A DNA stretch of 64,000 nucleotides, taken from positions 25,438,001 through 25,502,000 of the forward strand of contig NW_027480422.1 of the NCBI RefSeq assembly GCF_051401765.1. The letters are read 5' to 3'. A program made the position numbers and the translations under genes. Every line of letters begins with the position of its first letter. The stretch's first letter is position 1. Below are positions 39,101-51,200 of this stretch, piece after piece. This DNA comes from Calliopsis andreniformis (lineage: Eukaryota > Arthropoda > Insecta > Hymenoptera > Andrenidae). A model generated the notes under the pieces. The model was not told the origin of the DNA. It saw only the letters and a list, made by a program, of their open reading frames with translations, and searched no databases.

Positions 39101-42100
39101 ACAAAATAAATACAACAGTTTTTCCATCGTATAACAAGAATAATTGCTACCTGTTTGAAAGTGATGGTCATTTCAACATTCCGGGCAACCTAGGCTTCAC
39201 TCTAAGGCTATGCTCCATCAGATCGAATAGTCAGTGCCTAAGAAGTCAACGCCAGAAGCATAAAATACAATATAAATGCAACAGTTTTTCCCTTGTATAA
39301 CAGGAATAATTGCAACCAGTGTGAAAGCTATGGTCATTTCTACATTCCGGGCAACCTAGGCTACACTCTAGGGCGTTGCTCCACCAGATCGAATAGTTAG
39401 GGCCTAAGAAGTCAACGTCAAAAGCACAAAATACAATATAAATACAACAGTTTTTCCCATGTATAACAAGAATAATTGCAACCAGTGTGAAAGCTATGGT
39501 CATTTCTACGTTCCGGGCAACCTAGGCTTCACTCTAGGGCGTTGCTCCACCACATCGAATAGTTAGGGCCTTAGAAGTCAATGCCAGAAGCATAAAATGC
39601 CATATAAATACAACAGTTTTTCCATCGTATAACAAGAATAATTGCTACCAGTGTGAAAGTGATGGTCATTTCTACATTCCGGGCAACCTAGGTTTCACTC
39701 TAGGGCCATGCTCCACCAGATCGAATAGTTAGGGCCTAAGAAGTCAACGCCAGAAGCATAAAATACAATATAAATACAACAGTTTTTCCCTTATATAACA
39801 GAAATAATTGCAACCAGTGTGAAAGCTATGGCCATTTCTACGTTCCGTGCAACCTAGGTTTCGGTCTATGGCGTAGCTCCACCATATCGAATTGTTAGGG
39901 CCTTAGAAGTCAATGCCAGAAGCATAAAATACAATATAAATACAACAGTTTTTCCATTGTATAAAATGAATAATTGCAAACAGTGAGGAAGTAATGGTCA
40001 TTTCTACGTTCCGTGCAACCTACGCTTCACTCTAGGGCGTTGCTCCACCAGATCGAATAGTTAGGGCCTAAGAAGTCAACGCCAGAAGCATAAAATACAA
40101 TATAAATACAACATTTTTTCCCTTGTATAACAGAAATAATTGCAACCAGTGTGAAAGTTATGGTCATTTCTACGTTCCGGGCAACCTAGGCTTCACTCTA
40201 GGGCGTTGCTCCACCACATCAAATAGTTAGGGCCTTAGAAGTCAATGCCAGAAGCATAAAATACAATATAAATACAACAGTTTTTCCACTGTATAATATG
40301 AATAATTGCAAACAGTGTGGAAGTAATGGTCATTTCTACGTTCCGGGCAACCTAGGCTTCACTCTAGGTCGTTGGTCCACCAGATGCAATTGTTAGGGCC
40401 TAAGAAGTCAACGCCTGAAGCATAAAATACAATATAAATACAACAGTTTTTCCATTGTATAAAACGAATAATTGCAACCAGTATGAAAGTTATGGTCATT
40501 TCTACGTTCCGGGCAATCTAGGCTTCACTCTAGGGCGTTGCTCAACCACATCGAATAGTTAGGGCCTTAGAAGTCAACGCCAGAAGCACCAAATACAAAA
40601 TTAATACAACAGTTTTTCCATCGTATAAAACGAATAATTGCAACCAGTATGAAAGTTATGGTCATTTCTACGTTCCGGGCAACCTAGGCTTCACCCTAGG
40701 GCGTTGCTCCACCGGACCGAATAGTTAGGGCCTAAGAAGTCAACGCCAGAAGCATAAAATACGATATATGTACAACACTTTTACCTTCGTATGAAATGAA
40801 TAATCGCAAACAGTGTGAAGGAAATGGTCACTTCTACGTTCCGCGCAACCTAGGCTTCACCCCTGGGCGTTGCTCCACCAGATCCAATAGTTAGGACCTA
40901 TGAAATCAGCGCCAGAAGCATAAAATACAGAATAGATACAACAGCTTTTCCATCGTATATAATGTATATTTGCAAACAGTGTGAAGGCAATGGCCATTTC
41001 TACGTTCCGGGCAACCTAGGCGTCACCCTAGGACATTGCTCCACCTGATCGAATAGTTAGGGCCTAAGAAGTCAACGCCAGAAGCATAAAATACGATATA
41101 TGTGCAACAGTTTTTCCATCGCATAAAATGAGTAATTGCAACCAGTGTGAAAGTAACGGACATTTCTACGTTCCGGGCATCCTAGACTTAACACTGAGGC
41201 AGTGCTCCACCAGATCGAATACATAGGGCCTTAGAAGTCAACGCCAGAAGCATAAAGTACATTAAAAATCCAACAGTTTGTCCATCGTATAACAGGAATA
41301 ATTGCCACCAGTGTGAAAGTGACGGTCATTTCTGCATTCCGGGCAGCCTAGGCTTCACTCTAGGGCGTTGCTCCTCCAGGTAGAATAGTTAGGGCCCAGG
41401 AAGTCAACGCCAGAAGCATAAAATACAATATAAATACAACAGTTTTTCCCTTGTATAACAGGAATAATTGCAACCAGTGTGAAAGGTATGGTCATTTCTA
41501 CGTACCGGGCAACCCAGGCTTCACTCTAGGGCGTTGCTCCACCACATCGAATAGCTGCGGCCTTAGAAGTCAACGCCAGAAGCATAAAATACAATATAAA
41601 TACAACAGTTTTTCAATCGTATAACAGGAATAATTGCAAACAGTGTGAAAAATATGGTCATTTCTACGTTGCGGACATCCTAGGCATCATTCTAGGGCAT
41701 TGCTCCACCACATCGAATAGCTACGGCCTTAGAAGTCAACGCCAGAGGCTTAAAATACAAAATAAATACAACAGTTTTTCCATCGTATAACAAGAATAAT
41801 TGCAACCTGTTTGAAAGTGATGGTCATTTCTACATTCCGTGCAACCTAGGCTTCACTCTAGGGCTATGCTCCATCAGATCGAATAGTCAGTGCCTAAGAA
41901 GTCAACGCCAGAAGCATAAAATACAATATAAATGCAACAGTTTTTCCCTTCTATAACAGGAATAATTGCAACCAGTGTGAAAACTATGGTCATTTCTACA
42001 TTCCGGGCAACCTAGGCTACACTCTAGGGCGTTGCTCCACCAGATCGAATAGTTAGGGCCTAAGAAGTCAACGTCAAAAGCACAAAATACAATATAAATA

Positions 42101-45100
42101 CAACAGTTTTTCCCTTGTATAACAAGAATAATTGCAACCAGTGTGAAAGCTGTGGTCATTTCTACGTTCCGAGCAACCTAGGCTTCACTCTAGGGCGTTG
42201 CTCCACCACATCGAATAGTTAGGGCCTTAGAAGTCAATGCCAGAAGCATAAAATGCCATATAAATACAACAGTTTTTCCATCGTATAACAAGAATAATTG
42301 CTACCAGTGTGAAAGTGATGGTCATTTCTACATTCCGAGCAACCTAGGTTTCACTCTAGGGCCATGCTCCACCAGATCGAATAGTTAGGGCCTAAGAAGT
42401 CAACGCCAGAAGCATAAAATACAATATAAATACAACAGTTTTTCCCTTATATAACAGAAATAATTGCAACCAGTGTGAAAGCTATGGCCATTTCTACGTT
42501 CCGTGCAACCTAGGTTTCGGTCTGTGGCGTAGCTCCACCACATCGAATTGTTAGGGCCTTAGAAGTCAATGCCAGAAGCATAAAATACAATATAAGTACA
42601 ACAGTTTTTCCATTGTATGAAATGAATAATTGCAAACAGTGAGGAAGTAATGGTCATTTCTACGTTCCGTGCAACCTACGCTTCACTCTAGGGCGTTGCT
42701 CCACCAGATCGAATAGTTAGGGCCTAAGAAGTCAACGCCAGAAGCATAAAATACAATATAAATACAACAGTTTTTCCCTTGTATAACAGAAATAATTGCA
42801 ACCAGTGTGAAAGTTATGGTCATTTCTACGTTCCGGGCAACCTAGGCTTCACTCTAGGGCGTTGCTCCACCACATCGAATAGTTAGGGCCTTAGAAGTCA
42901 ATGCCAGAAGCATAAAATACAATATAAATACAACAGTTTTTCCACTGTATAATATGAATAATTGCAAACAGTGTGGAAGTAATGGTCATTTCTACGTTCC
43001 GGGCAACCTAGGCTTCACTCTAGGGCGTTGGTCCACCAGATGCAATAGTTAGGGCCTAAGAAGTCAACGCCTGAAGCATAAAATACAATATAAATACAAC
43101 AGTTTTTCCATTGTATAAAACGAATAATTGCAACCAGTATGAAAGTTATGGTCATTTCTACGTTCCGGGCAATCTAGGCTTCACTCTAGGGCGTTGCTCC
43201 ACCAGATCGAATAGTTGGGGCCTTAGGAGTCAACGGCCGAAGCATAAAATACAAAATAAGTAGAACAGTTTTTCCACTGTATAATATGAATAATTGCAAA
43301 CAGTGTGGAAGTAATGGTCATTTCTACGTTCCGGGCAACCTAGGCTTCACTCTAGGTCGTTGGTCCACCAGTTGCAATTGTTAGGGCCTAAGAAGTCAAC
43401 GCCTGAAGCATAAAATACAATATAAATACAACAGTTTTTCCATTGTATAAAACGAATAATTGCAACCAGTATGAAAGTTATGGTCATTTCTACGTTCCGG
43501 GCAATCTAGTCTTCACTCTAGGGCGTTGCTCAACCACATCGAATAGTTAGGGCCTTAGAAGTCAACGCCAGAAGCACCAAATACAAAATTAATACAACAG
43601 TTTTTCCATCGTATAAAACGAATAATTGCAACCAGAGTGAAGGTGATGGTCATTCCTACGTCCCGGGCAGCCTAGGCTTCACTCTAGGCCGTTGCTCCAC
43701 CAGATCGAATAGCTAGGGACTTAGAAGTCAACGCTAGAAGCATAAAATAAAATAAAAATACAACAGTTTTTCCATCGTATAAAACGAATAATTGCAACCA
43801 GTATGAATGTTATGGTCATTTCTACGTTCCGGGCAACCTAGGCTTCACTCTAGGGCGTTTCTCCACCACATCGAATAGCTACGGCCTTAGAAGTCAACGT
43901 CTGAAGCATAAAATATAATATAAATTCAACAGTTTTTCCATCGTATAACAGGAATAATTGCAACCAGTGTGAAAGACATGGTCATTTCTACGTTCCGGGC
44001 AACCTAGGCTTCACTCCAGGGCGTTGCTCCACCACATCGAATAGCTACGGCCTTAGGAGTCAACGCCAGAGGCTTAAAATACAAAATAAATACAACAGTT
44101 TTTCCATCGTATAACAAGAATAATTGCTACCTGTTTGAAAGTGATGGTCATTTCAACATTCCGGGCAACCTAGGCTTCACTCTAAGGCTATGCTCCATCA
44201 GATCGAATAGTCAGTGCCTAAGAAGTCAACGCCAGAAGCATAAAATACAATATAAATGCAACAGTTTTTCCCTTGTATAACAGGAATAATTGCAACCAGT
44301 GTGAAAGCTATGGTCATTTCTACATTCCGGGCAACCTAGGCTACACTCTAGGGCGTTGCTCCACCAGATCGAACAGTTAGGGCCTAAGAAGTCAACGTCA
44401 AAAGCACAAAATACAATATAAATACAACAGTTTTTCCCTTGTATAACAAGAATAATTGCAACCAGTGTGAAAGCTATGGTCATTTCTACGTTCCGGGCAA
44501 CCTAGGCTTCACTCTAGGGCGTTGCTCCACCACATCGAATAGTTAGGGCCTTAGAAGTCAATGCCAGAAGCATAAAATGCCATATAAATACAACAGTTTT
44601 TCCATCGTATAACAAGAATAATTGCTACCAGTGTGAAAGTGATGGTCATTTCTACATTCCGGGCAACCTAGGTTTCACTCTAGGGCCATGCTCCACCAGA
44701 TCGAATAGTTAGGGCCTAAGAAGTCAACGCCAGAAGCATAAAATACAATATAAATACAACAGTTTTTCCCTTATATAACAGAAATAATTGCAACCAGTGT
44801 GAAAGCTATGGCCATTTCTACGTTCCGTGCAACCTAGGTTTCGGTCTATGGCGTAGCTCCACCATATCGAATTGTTAGGGCCTTAGAAGTCAATGCCAGA
44901 AGCATAAAATACAATATAAATACAACAGTTTTTCCATTGTATAAAATGAATAATTGCAAACAGTGAGGAAGTAATGGTCATTTCTACGTTCCGTGCAACC
45001 TACGCTTCACTCTAGGGCGTTGCTCCACCAGATCGAATAGTTAGGGCCTAAGAAGTCAACGCCAGAAGCATAAAATACAATATAAATACAACAGTTTTTC

Positions 45101-45440
45101 CCTTGTATAACAGAAATAATTGCAACCAGTGTGAAAGTTATGGTCATTTCTACGTTCCGGGCAACCTAGGCTTCACTCTAGGGCGTTGCTCCACCAGATG
45201 CAATAGTTAGGGCCTAAGAAGTCAACGCCTGAAGCATAAAATACAATATAAATACAACAGTTTTTCCATTGTATAAAACGAATAATTGCAACCAGTATGA
45301 AAGTTATGGTCATTTCTACGTTCCGGGCAATCTAGGCTTCACTCTAGGGCGTTGCTCAACCACATCGAAGAGCTACGCCCTTAGAAGTCAACGCCTGAAG
45401 CATAAAATATAATATAAGAGCAACAGTTTTTCCATCGTAT
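36131..45440 (+). repeat. Interleaved HOR region (9-, 14-, 16- and 30-monomer offsets)
   Basis: The marker monomer AAGTCAACGTCAAAAGCAC recurs in blocks at offsets 1,494, 2,656 and 2,324 bp (9, 16 and 14 monomers). About 37,160-38,010 matches 38,654-39,510 and 43,634-44,490. About 39,080-40,530 matches 41,740-43,190. About 38,190-40,215 matches 43,170-45,195 at 4,980 bp (30 monomers) almost exactly. A one-base deletion lies at about 36,529 (TTCCGGGAACC in place of TTCCGGGCAACC). No gene is visible. Confidence 0.8.
38190..40215 (+). repeat. 2.0-kb block duplicated at 43,170-45,195
   Basis: Offset is exactly 4,980 bp (30 monomers). Shared rare readings include GGAGTCAACGGCCGAAGC, CAATTGTTAGGG and GTTTCGGTCTATGGCG. 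Private differences include CAGATGCAATTG (about 38,392) against CAGTTGCAATTG (about 43,372). The right end of the second copy (about 45,196) switches to CAGATGCAATAGTTAGG, which matches 43,043 at an offset of 2,158 bp. Confidence 0.83.
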
Positions 45441-47880
45441 AACAAGAATAATTGCAAACAGTGTGAAAGATATGGTCATTTCTACGCTGCGGGCATCCTA
45501 GGCATCACTCTAGGGCGTTGCTCCACCACATCCAATAGCTACGGCCCTAGAACACAACGCCATAACTATAAAATACAATATAAATACAACAGTCTTTCCA
45601 TCGTATAAAACGAGTATTTGCAACCTGTCTGATAGTTTTGGTCATTTCCACGTTCCGGGCAACCTAGGCTTCACCCTAGGGCGCTGCTCCACCAGATCCA
45701 ATAGCTAGGGCCTAAGAAGTTAACGCCAGGAGCACCAAATACAAAATAAATACAACAGTTTTTCCATCGTATAAAACGAATGATTGCATCCAGTATGAAA
45801 GCTATGGTCATTTCTACGTTCCGGGCAACCTAGGCTTCGCTCAAGGGCGTTGCTCCACCACATCGAATAGTTAGGGCCTTAGAAGTCAATGCCAGAAGCA
45901 TAAAATACAATATAAATACAACAGTTTTTCCACTGTATAATATGAATAATTGCAAACAGTGTGGAAGTAATGGTAATTTCTACGTTCCGGGCAACCTAGG
46001 CTTCACTCTAGGGCGTTGGTCCACCAGATGCAATAGTTAGGGCCTAAGAAGTCAACGCCTGAAGCATAAAATACAATATAAATACAACAGTTTTTTCATT
46101 GTATAAAACGAATAATTGCAACCAGTATGAAAGTTATGGTCATTTCTACGTTCCGGGCAATCTAGGCTTCACTCTAGGGCGTTGCTCAACCACATCGAAT
46201 AGTTAGGGCCTTAGAAGTCCACGCCAGAAGCACCAAATACAAAATTAATACAACAGTTTTTCCATCGTATAAAACGAATAATTGCAACCAGTATGAAGGT
46301 TATGGTCATTTCTACGTACCGGGCAACCTAGGCTTCACCCTAGGGCGTTGCTCCACCTGACCGAATAGTTAGGGCCTAAGAAGTCAACGCCAGAAGCATA
46401 AAATACGATATATGTACAACAGTTTTACCATCGTATAAGATGAATAATCGCAAACAGTGTGAAGGTAATGGTCACTTCTACGTTCCGCGCAACCTAGGCT
46501 TCACCCCTGGGCGTTGCTCCACCAGATCCAATAGTTAGGACCTATGAAATCAGCGCCAGAAGCATAAAATACAAAATAGATACAACAGCTTTTCCATCGT
46601 ATATAATGTATATTTGCAAACAGTGTGAAGGCAATGGCCATTTCTACGTTCCGGGCAACCTAGGCTCCACTCTAGGGCATTGCTCCAACAGATGGAATAG
46701 CTAGGGCCTTAGAAGTCAATGCCAGAAGCATAAAATGCAATATAAATACAACAGTTTTTCCATCGTATAAAACGAATAATTGCAACCAGTATGAAAGCTA
46801 TGGTCATTTCTACGTTCCGGGCAATCTAGGCTTCACTCTAGGGCGTTGCTCAACCATATCGAATAGCTAGGGCCTTAGAAGTCAATGCCAGAAGCATAAA
46901 ATACAATATAAATACAACAGTTTTTCCATCGTATAACAGGAATAATTGCAACCAGTGTGAAAGTACAGGTCATTTTTACGTTCCGGGCAACCTAGGCTTC
47001 ACCCTAGGGCGTTGCTCCACCTGATCGAATAGTTAGGGCCTACGAAGTCAACGCCAGGAGCATAAAAAACGATATATGTACAACAGTTTTTCCATCGTAT
47101 AAAACGAATAATTGCAACCAGTGTGAAATTCATAGCCATTTCTACGTTGCGGGCATCCTAGACTTAACTCTGAGGCATTGCTACACCAGATCGTATACAT
47201 AGGGCCTTGGAAGTCAACGCCAGAGGTATAAAGTACAATCAAAATCCAACAGTTTGTCCATCGTATAGCTGGAATAATTGCAACCAGTGTGAAAGTAATA
47301 TCCATCTCTACGTTGCGGGCATCCTATACTTAACTCTGAGGCATTGCTACACCAGATCGAATACATAGGGCCTTAGAAGTCAACGCCAGAAGTATAAAGT
47401 ACAGTAAAAATCCAACAGTTTGTCCATCGTATAGCTGGAATAATTGCAACCAGAGTGAAAGTAATGGTCATTTCTACGTTTCGGGCGACCTAGGCTCCAC
47501 TCTAGGGCGTTGCTCCACCAGATGGAATAGCTAGGGCCTTAGAAGCCAATGCCAGAAGCATAAAATACAAAATAAATACAACAGTTTTTCCATCGTATAA
47601 CAAGAATAATTGCAACAAGTGTGAAAGTGATGGTCATTTCTACATTCCGGGCAACCTAGGCTTGACTCTAGGGCGTTGTTCCACCAGAGCGATTAGTTAG
47701 GGCCTAAGAAGTCAACGCCTGAAGCATAAAATACAATATAAATACAACAGTTTTTCCATCGCATAAAACGAATAATTGCAACCAGTATTAAAGTTATGGT
47801 CATTTCTACGTTCCGGGCAACCTAGGCTTCACCCTAGGGCGTTGCTCCACCTGATCGAATAGTTAGGGCCTAAGAAGTCA
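45441..47880 (+). repeat. Composite region sharing pieces with 17, 27 and 28 kb
   Basis: About 45,450-46,050 matches 26,690-27,290 at +18,756 bp (113 monomers minus 2), marked by GTATTTGCAACCTGTCTG. About 47,300-47,700 matches 17,085-17,490, marked by AAGTAATATCCAT. From about 47,750 the CAGTATTAAAG marker appears at 47,783, joining this region to the 28.7-kb HOR. All are ordinary 166-bp monomers without gene content. Confidence 0.75.
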
Positions 47881-50800
47881 ACGCCAGAAGCATAAAATAC
47901 GATATATGTACAACAGTTTTTCCATCGTATAAAACGAATAATTGCAACCAGTGTGAAAGTAATAGACATTTCTACGTTGCGAGCATCCTAGACTTAACTC
48001 TGAGGCATTGCTACACCAGATCGAATACATCGGGCCTTAGAAGTCAACGCCAGAAGTATAAAGTAAAATCAAAATCCAACAATTTGTCCATCGCATAGCT
48101 GGAATAATTGCAACCAGAGTGAAAGTAATGGTCATTTCCACGTTTCGGGCGACCTAGGCTCCACTCTAGGGCGTTGCTCCACCAGATGGAATAGCTAGGG
48201 CCTTAGAAGTCAATGCCAGAAGCATAAAATACAAAATAAATACAACAGTTTTACCATCGTATAAAATGAACAATCGCAAACAGTGTGAGGGTAATGGTCA
48301 TTTCTACGTTCCGGGCAACCTAGGCTTCCCTCTAGGGCGTTGCTCCACCAGATCGAATAGTTAGGGCCATAGAAGTCAACGCCCGAAGCATAAAATACAA
48401 AATAAATAGCACAGTTTTTCCACTGTATAAAACGAATAATTGAAACCAGTGTGAAAGTTATGGTCATTTCTACGTTCAGGCCAACCTAGGCATCACTACA
48501 GGGCGGTGCTCCACCAGCTCAAATAGATAGGCCCCAAGAAGTCAACGCCAGAAGCATAAAATACAATATAAATACAACAGCTTTTCCATCGTATATAATG
48601 TACATTTGCAAACAGTGTGAAAGTAACGGCCATTTCTACGTCCCGGGCAACCTAGGCTTCACTCTAGGCCGTGGCTCCACCAGATCGAATACATAGGGCC
48701 TTAGAAGTCAACGCTAGAAGCATAAAGTACATTAAAAATCCAACAGTTTGTCCATCGTATAACAGGAATAATTGCAACCAGTGTGAAAGTGATGGTCATT
48801 TCTACGTCCCGGGCAACCTAGGCTTCACTCTAGGCCGTTGCTCCACCAGATCGAATAGCTAGGGACTTAGAAGTCAACGCTAGAAGCATAAAATAAAATA
48901 AAAATACAACAGTTTTTCCATTGTATAAAACGAATAATTGCAACCAGTATGAATGTTATGGTCATTTCTACGTTCCGGGCAGCCTAGGCTTCACTCTAGG
49001 GCGTTTCTCCACCACATCGAATAGCTACGGCCTTAGAAGTCAACGTCGGAAGCATAAAATATAATATAAATTCAACAGTTTTTCCATCGTATAACAGGAA
49101 TAATTGCAACCAGTGTGAAAGACATGGTCATTTCTACGTTCCGGGCAACCTAGGCTTCACTCTAGGGCGTTGCTCCACCACATCGAATAGCTACGGCCTT
49201 AGGAGTCAACGCCAGAGGCTTAAAATACAAAATAAATACAACAGTTTTTCCATCGTATAACAAGAATAATTGCAACCTGTTTGAAAGTGATGGTCATTTC
49301 AACATTCCGGGCAACCTAGGCTTCACTCTAAGGCTATGCTCCATCAGATCGAATAGTCAGTGCCTAAGAAGTCAACGCCAGAAGCATAAAGTACAATATA
49401 AATGCAACAGTTTTTCCCTTGTATAACAGGAATAATTGCAACCAGTGTGAAAGCTATGGTCATTTCTACATTCCGGGCAACCTAGGCTACACTCTAGGGC
49501 GTTGATCCACCAGATCGATTAGTTAGGGCCTAAGAAGTCAACGTCAAAAGCACAAAATACAATATAAATACAACAGTTTTTCCCTTGTATAACAAGAATA
49601 ATTGCAACCAGTGTGATAGCTATGGTCATTTCTACGTTCCGGGCAACCTAGGCTTCACTCTAGGGCGTTGCTCCACCACATCGAATAGTTAGGGCCTTAG
49701 AAGTCAATGCCAGAAGCATAAAATGTCATATAAATACAACAGTTTTTCCATCGTATAACAAGAATAATTGCTACCAGTGTGAAAGTGATGGTCATTTCCA
49801 CATTCCGGGCAACCTAGGTTTCACTCTAGGGCCATGCTCCACCAGATCGAATAGTTAGGGCCTAAGAAGTCAACGCCAGAAGCATAAAATACAATATAAA
49901 TACAACAGTTTTTCCCTTATATAACATAAATAATTGCAACCAGTGTGAAAGCTATGGCCATTTCTACGTTCCGTGCAACCTAGGTTTCGGTCTATGGCGT
50001 AGCTCCACCATATCGAATTGTTAGGGCCATAGAAGTCAATGCCAGAAGCATAAAACACAATATAAATACAACAGTTTTTCCATTGTATAAAATGAATAAT
50101 TGCAAACAGTGAGGAAGTAATGGTCATTTTTACGTTCCGGGCAACCTAGGCTTCACTCTAGGGCGTTGGCCCTCCACATCTAACAGTTAGGGCCGAAGAA
50201 GTCAACGCCAGAAGCACCAAATACAAAATAAATACAACAGTTTTTCCATCGTATAAAGCGAGTAATTGCAACCAGTATGAAAGTTTTGGTCATTTCTTCG
50301 TTCCGGGCAACCTAGGCTTCACCCTAGGGCGTTGCTCCACCTGATCGAGTAGTTAGGGCCTAAGAAGTTAACGCCAGAAGCATAAAATACGATATATGTA
50401 CAACAGTTTTACCATCGTATAAAATGAATAATCGCAAACCGTGTGAAGGTGATGGTCATTTCTATATTCCGGGCAACCTAGGCTTCACTCTAGGGCGTTG
50501 CTCCACCAGATCGAATAGTTGGGGCCTTAGGAGTCAACGGCCGAAGCATAAAATACAAAATAAGTAGAACAGTTTTTCCATTGTATAAAACGAATAATTG
50601 AAACCAGTGTGAAAGTTATGGTCATTTCTACGTTCCGCGCAACCTAGGCTTCACCCTAGGGCGTTGCTTCACCTGATCGAATAGTTAGGGCCTAAGAAGT
50701 CATCGCCAGAGGCATAAAATACGATATATGTACAACAGTTTTTCCATCGTACAAAACGAATAATTGCAACCATTGTGAAAGTAATAGCCATTTCTACGTT

Positions 50801-51200
50801 GCGGGCATCCTAGACTTAACTCTGAGTCATTGCTACACCAGATCGAATACGTAGGGCCTTAGAAGTCAACGCCAGAAGTATAAAGTACAATCAAAATCCA
50901 ACAGTTTGTCCATCGTATAGCTAGAATAATTGCAACCAGTATGAAAGTTATGGTCATTTCTACGTTTCGGGCGACCTAGGCTCCACCCTAGGGCGTTGCT
51001 CCACCAGATGGAATAGCTAGGGACTTAGAGGTCAATGCCAGAAGCATAAAATACAAAATAAATACAACAGTTTTTCCATCGTATAACAAGAATAATTGCA
51101 ACCAGTGTGAAAGTAATGGTCATTTCTACATTCCGGGCAACCCAGGCTTGACTCTAGGGCGTTGCTCCACCGGATCGAATAGTTAGGGCCTAAGAAGTCA
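47881..51200 (+). repeat. 19/20-monomer HOR, copy 1
   Basis: Matches copy 2 at +3,320 bp (20 monomers) for 47,881-48,176 and at +3,154 bp (19 monomers) for 48,341-51,088. The extra monomer in copy 1 is about 48,177-48,342, bearing GTTTTACCATCGTATAAAATG and GGCTTCCCTCTAGG. This copy resembles the 28.7-29.6-kb HOR at its left end. Confidence 0.88.
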
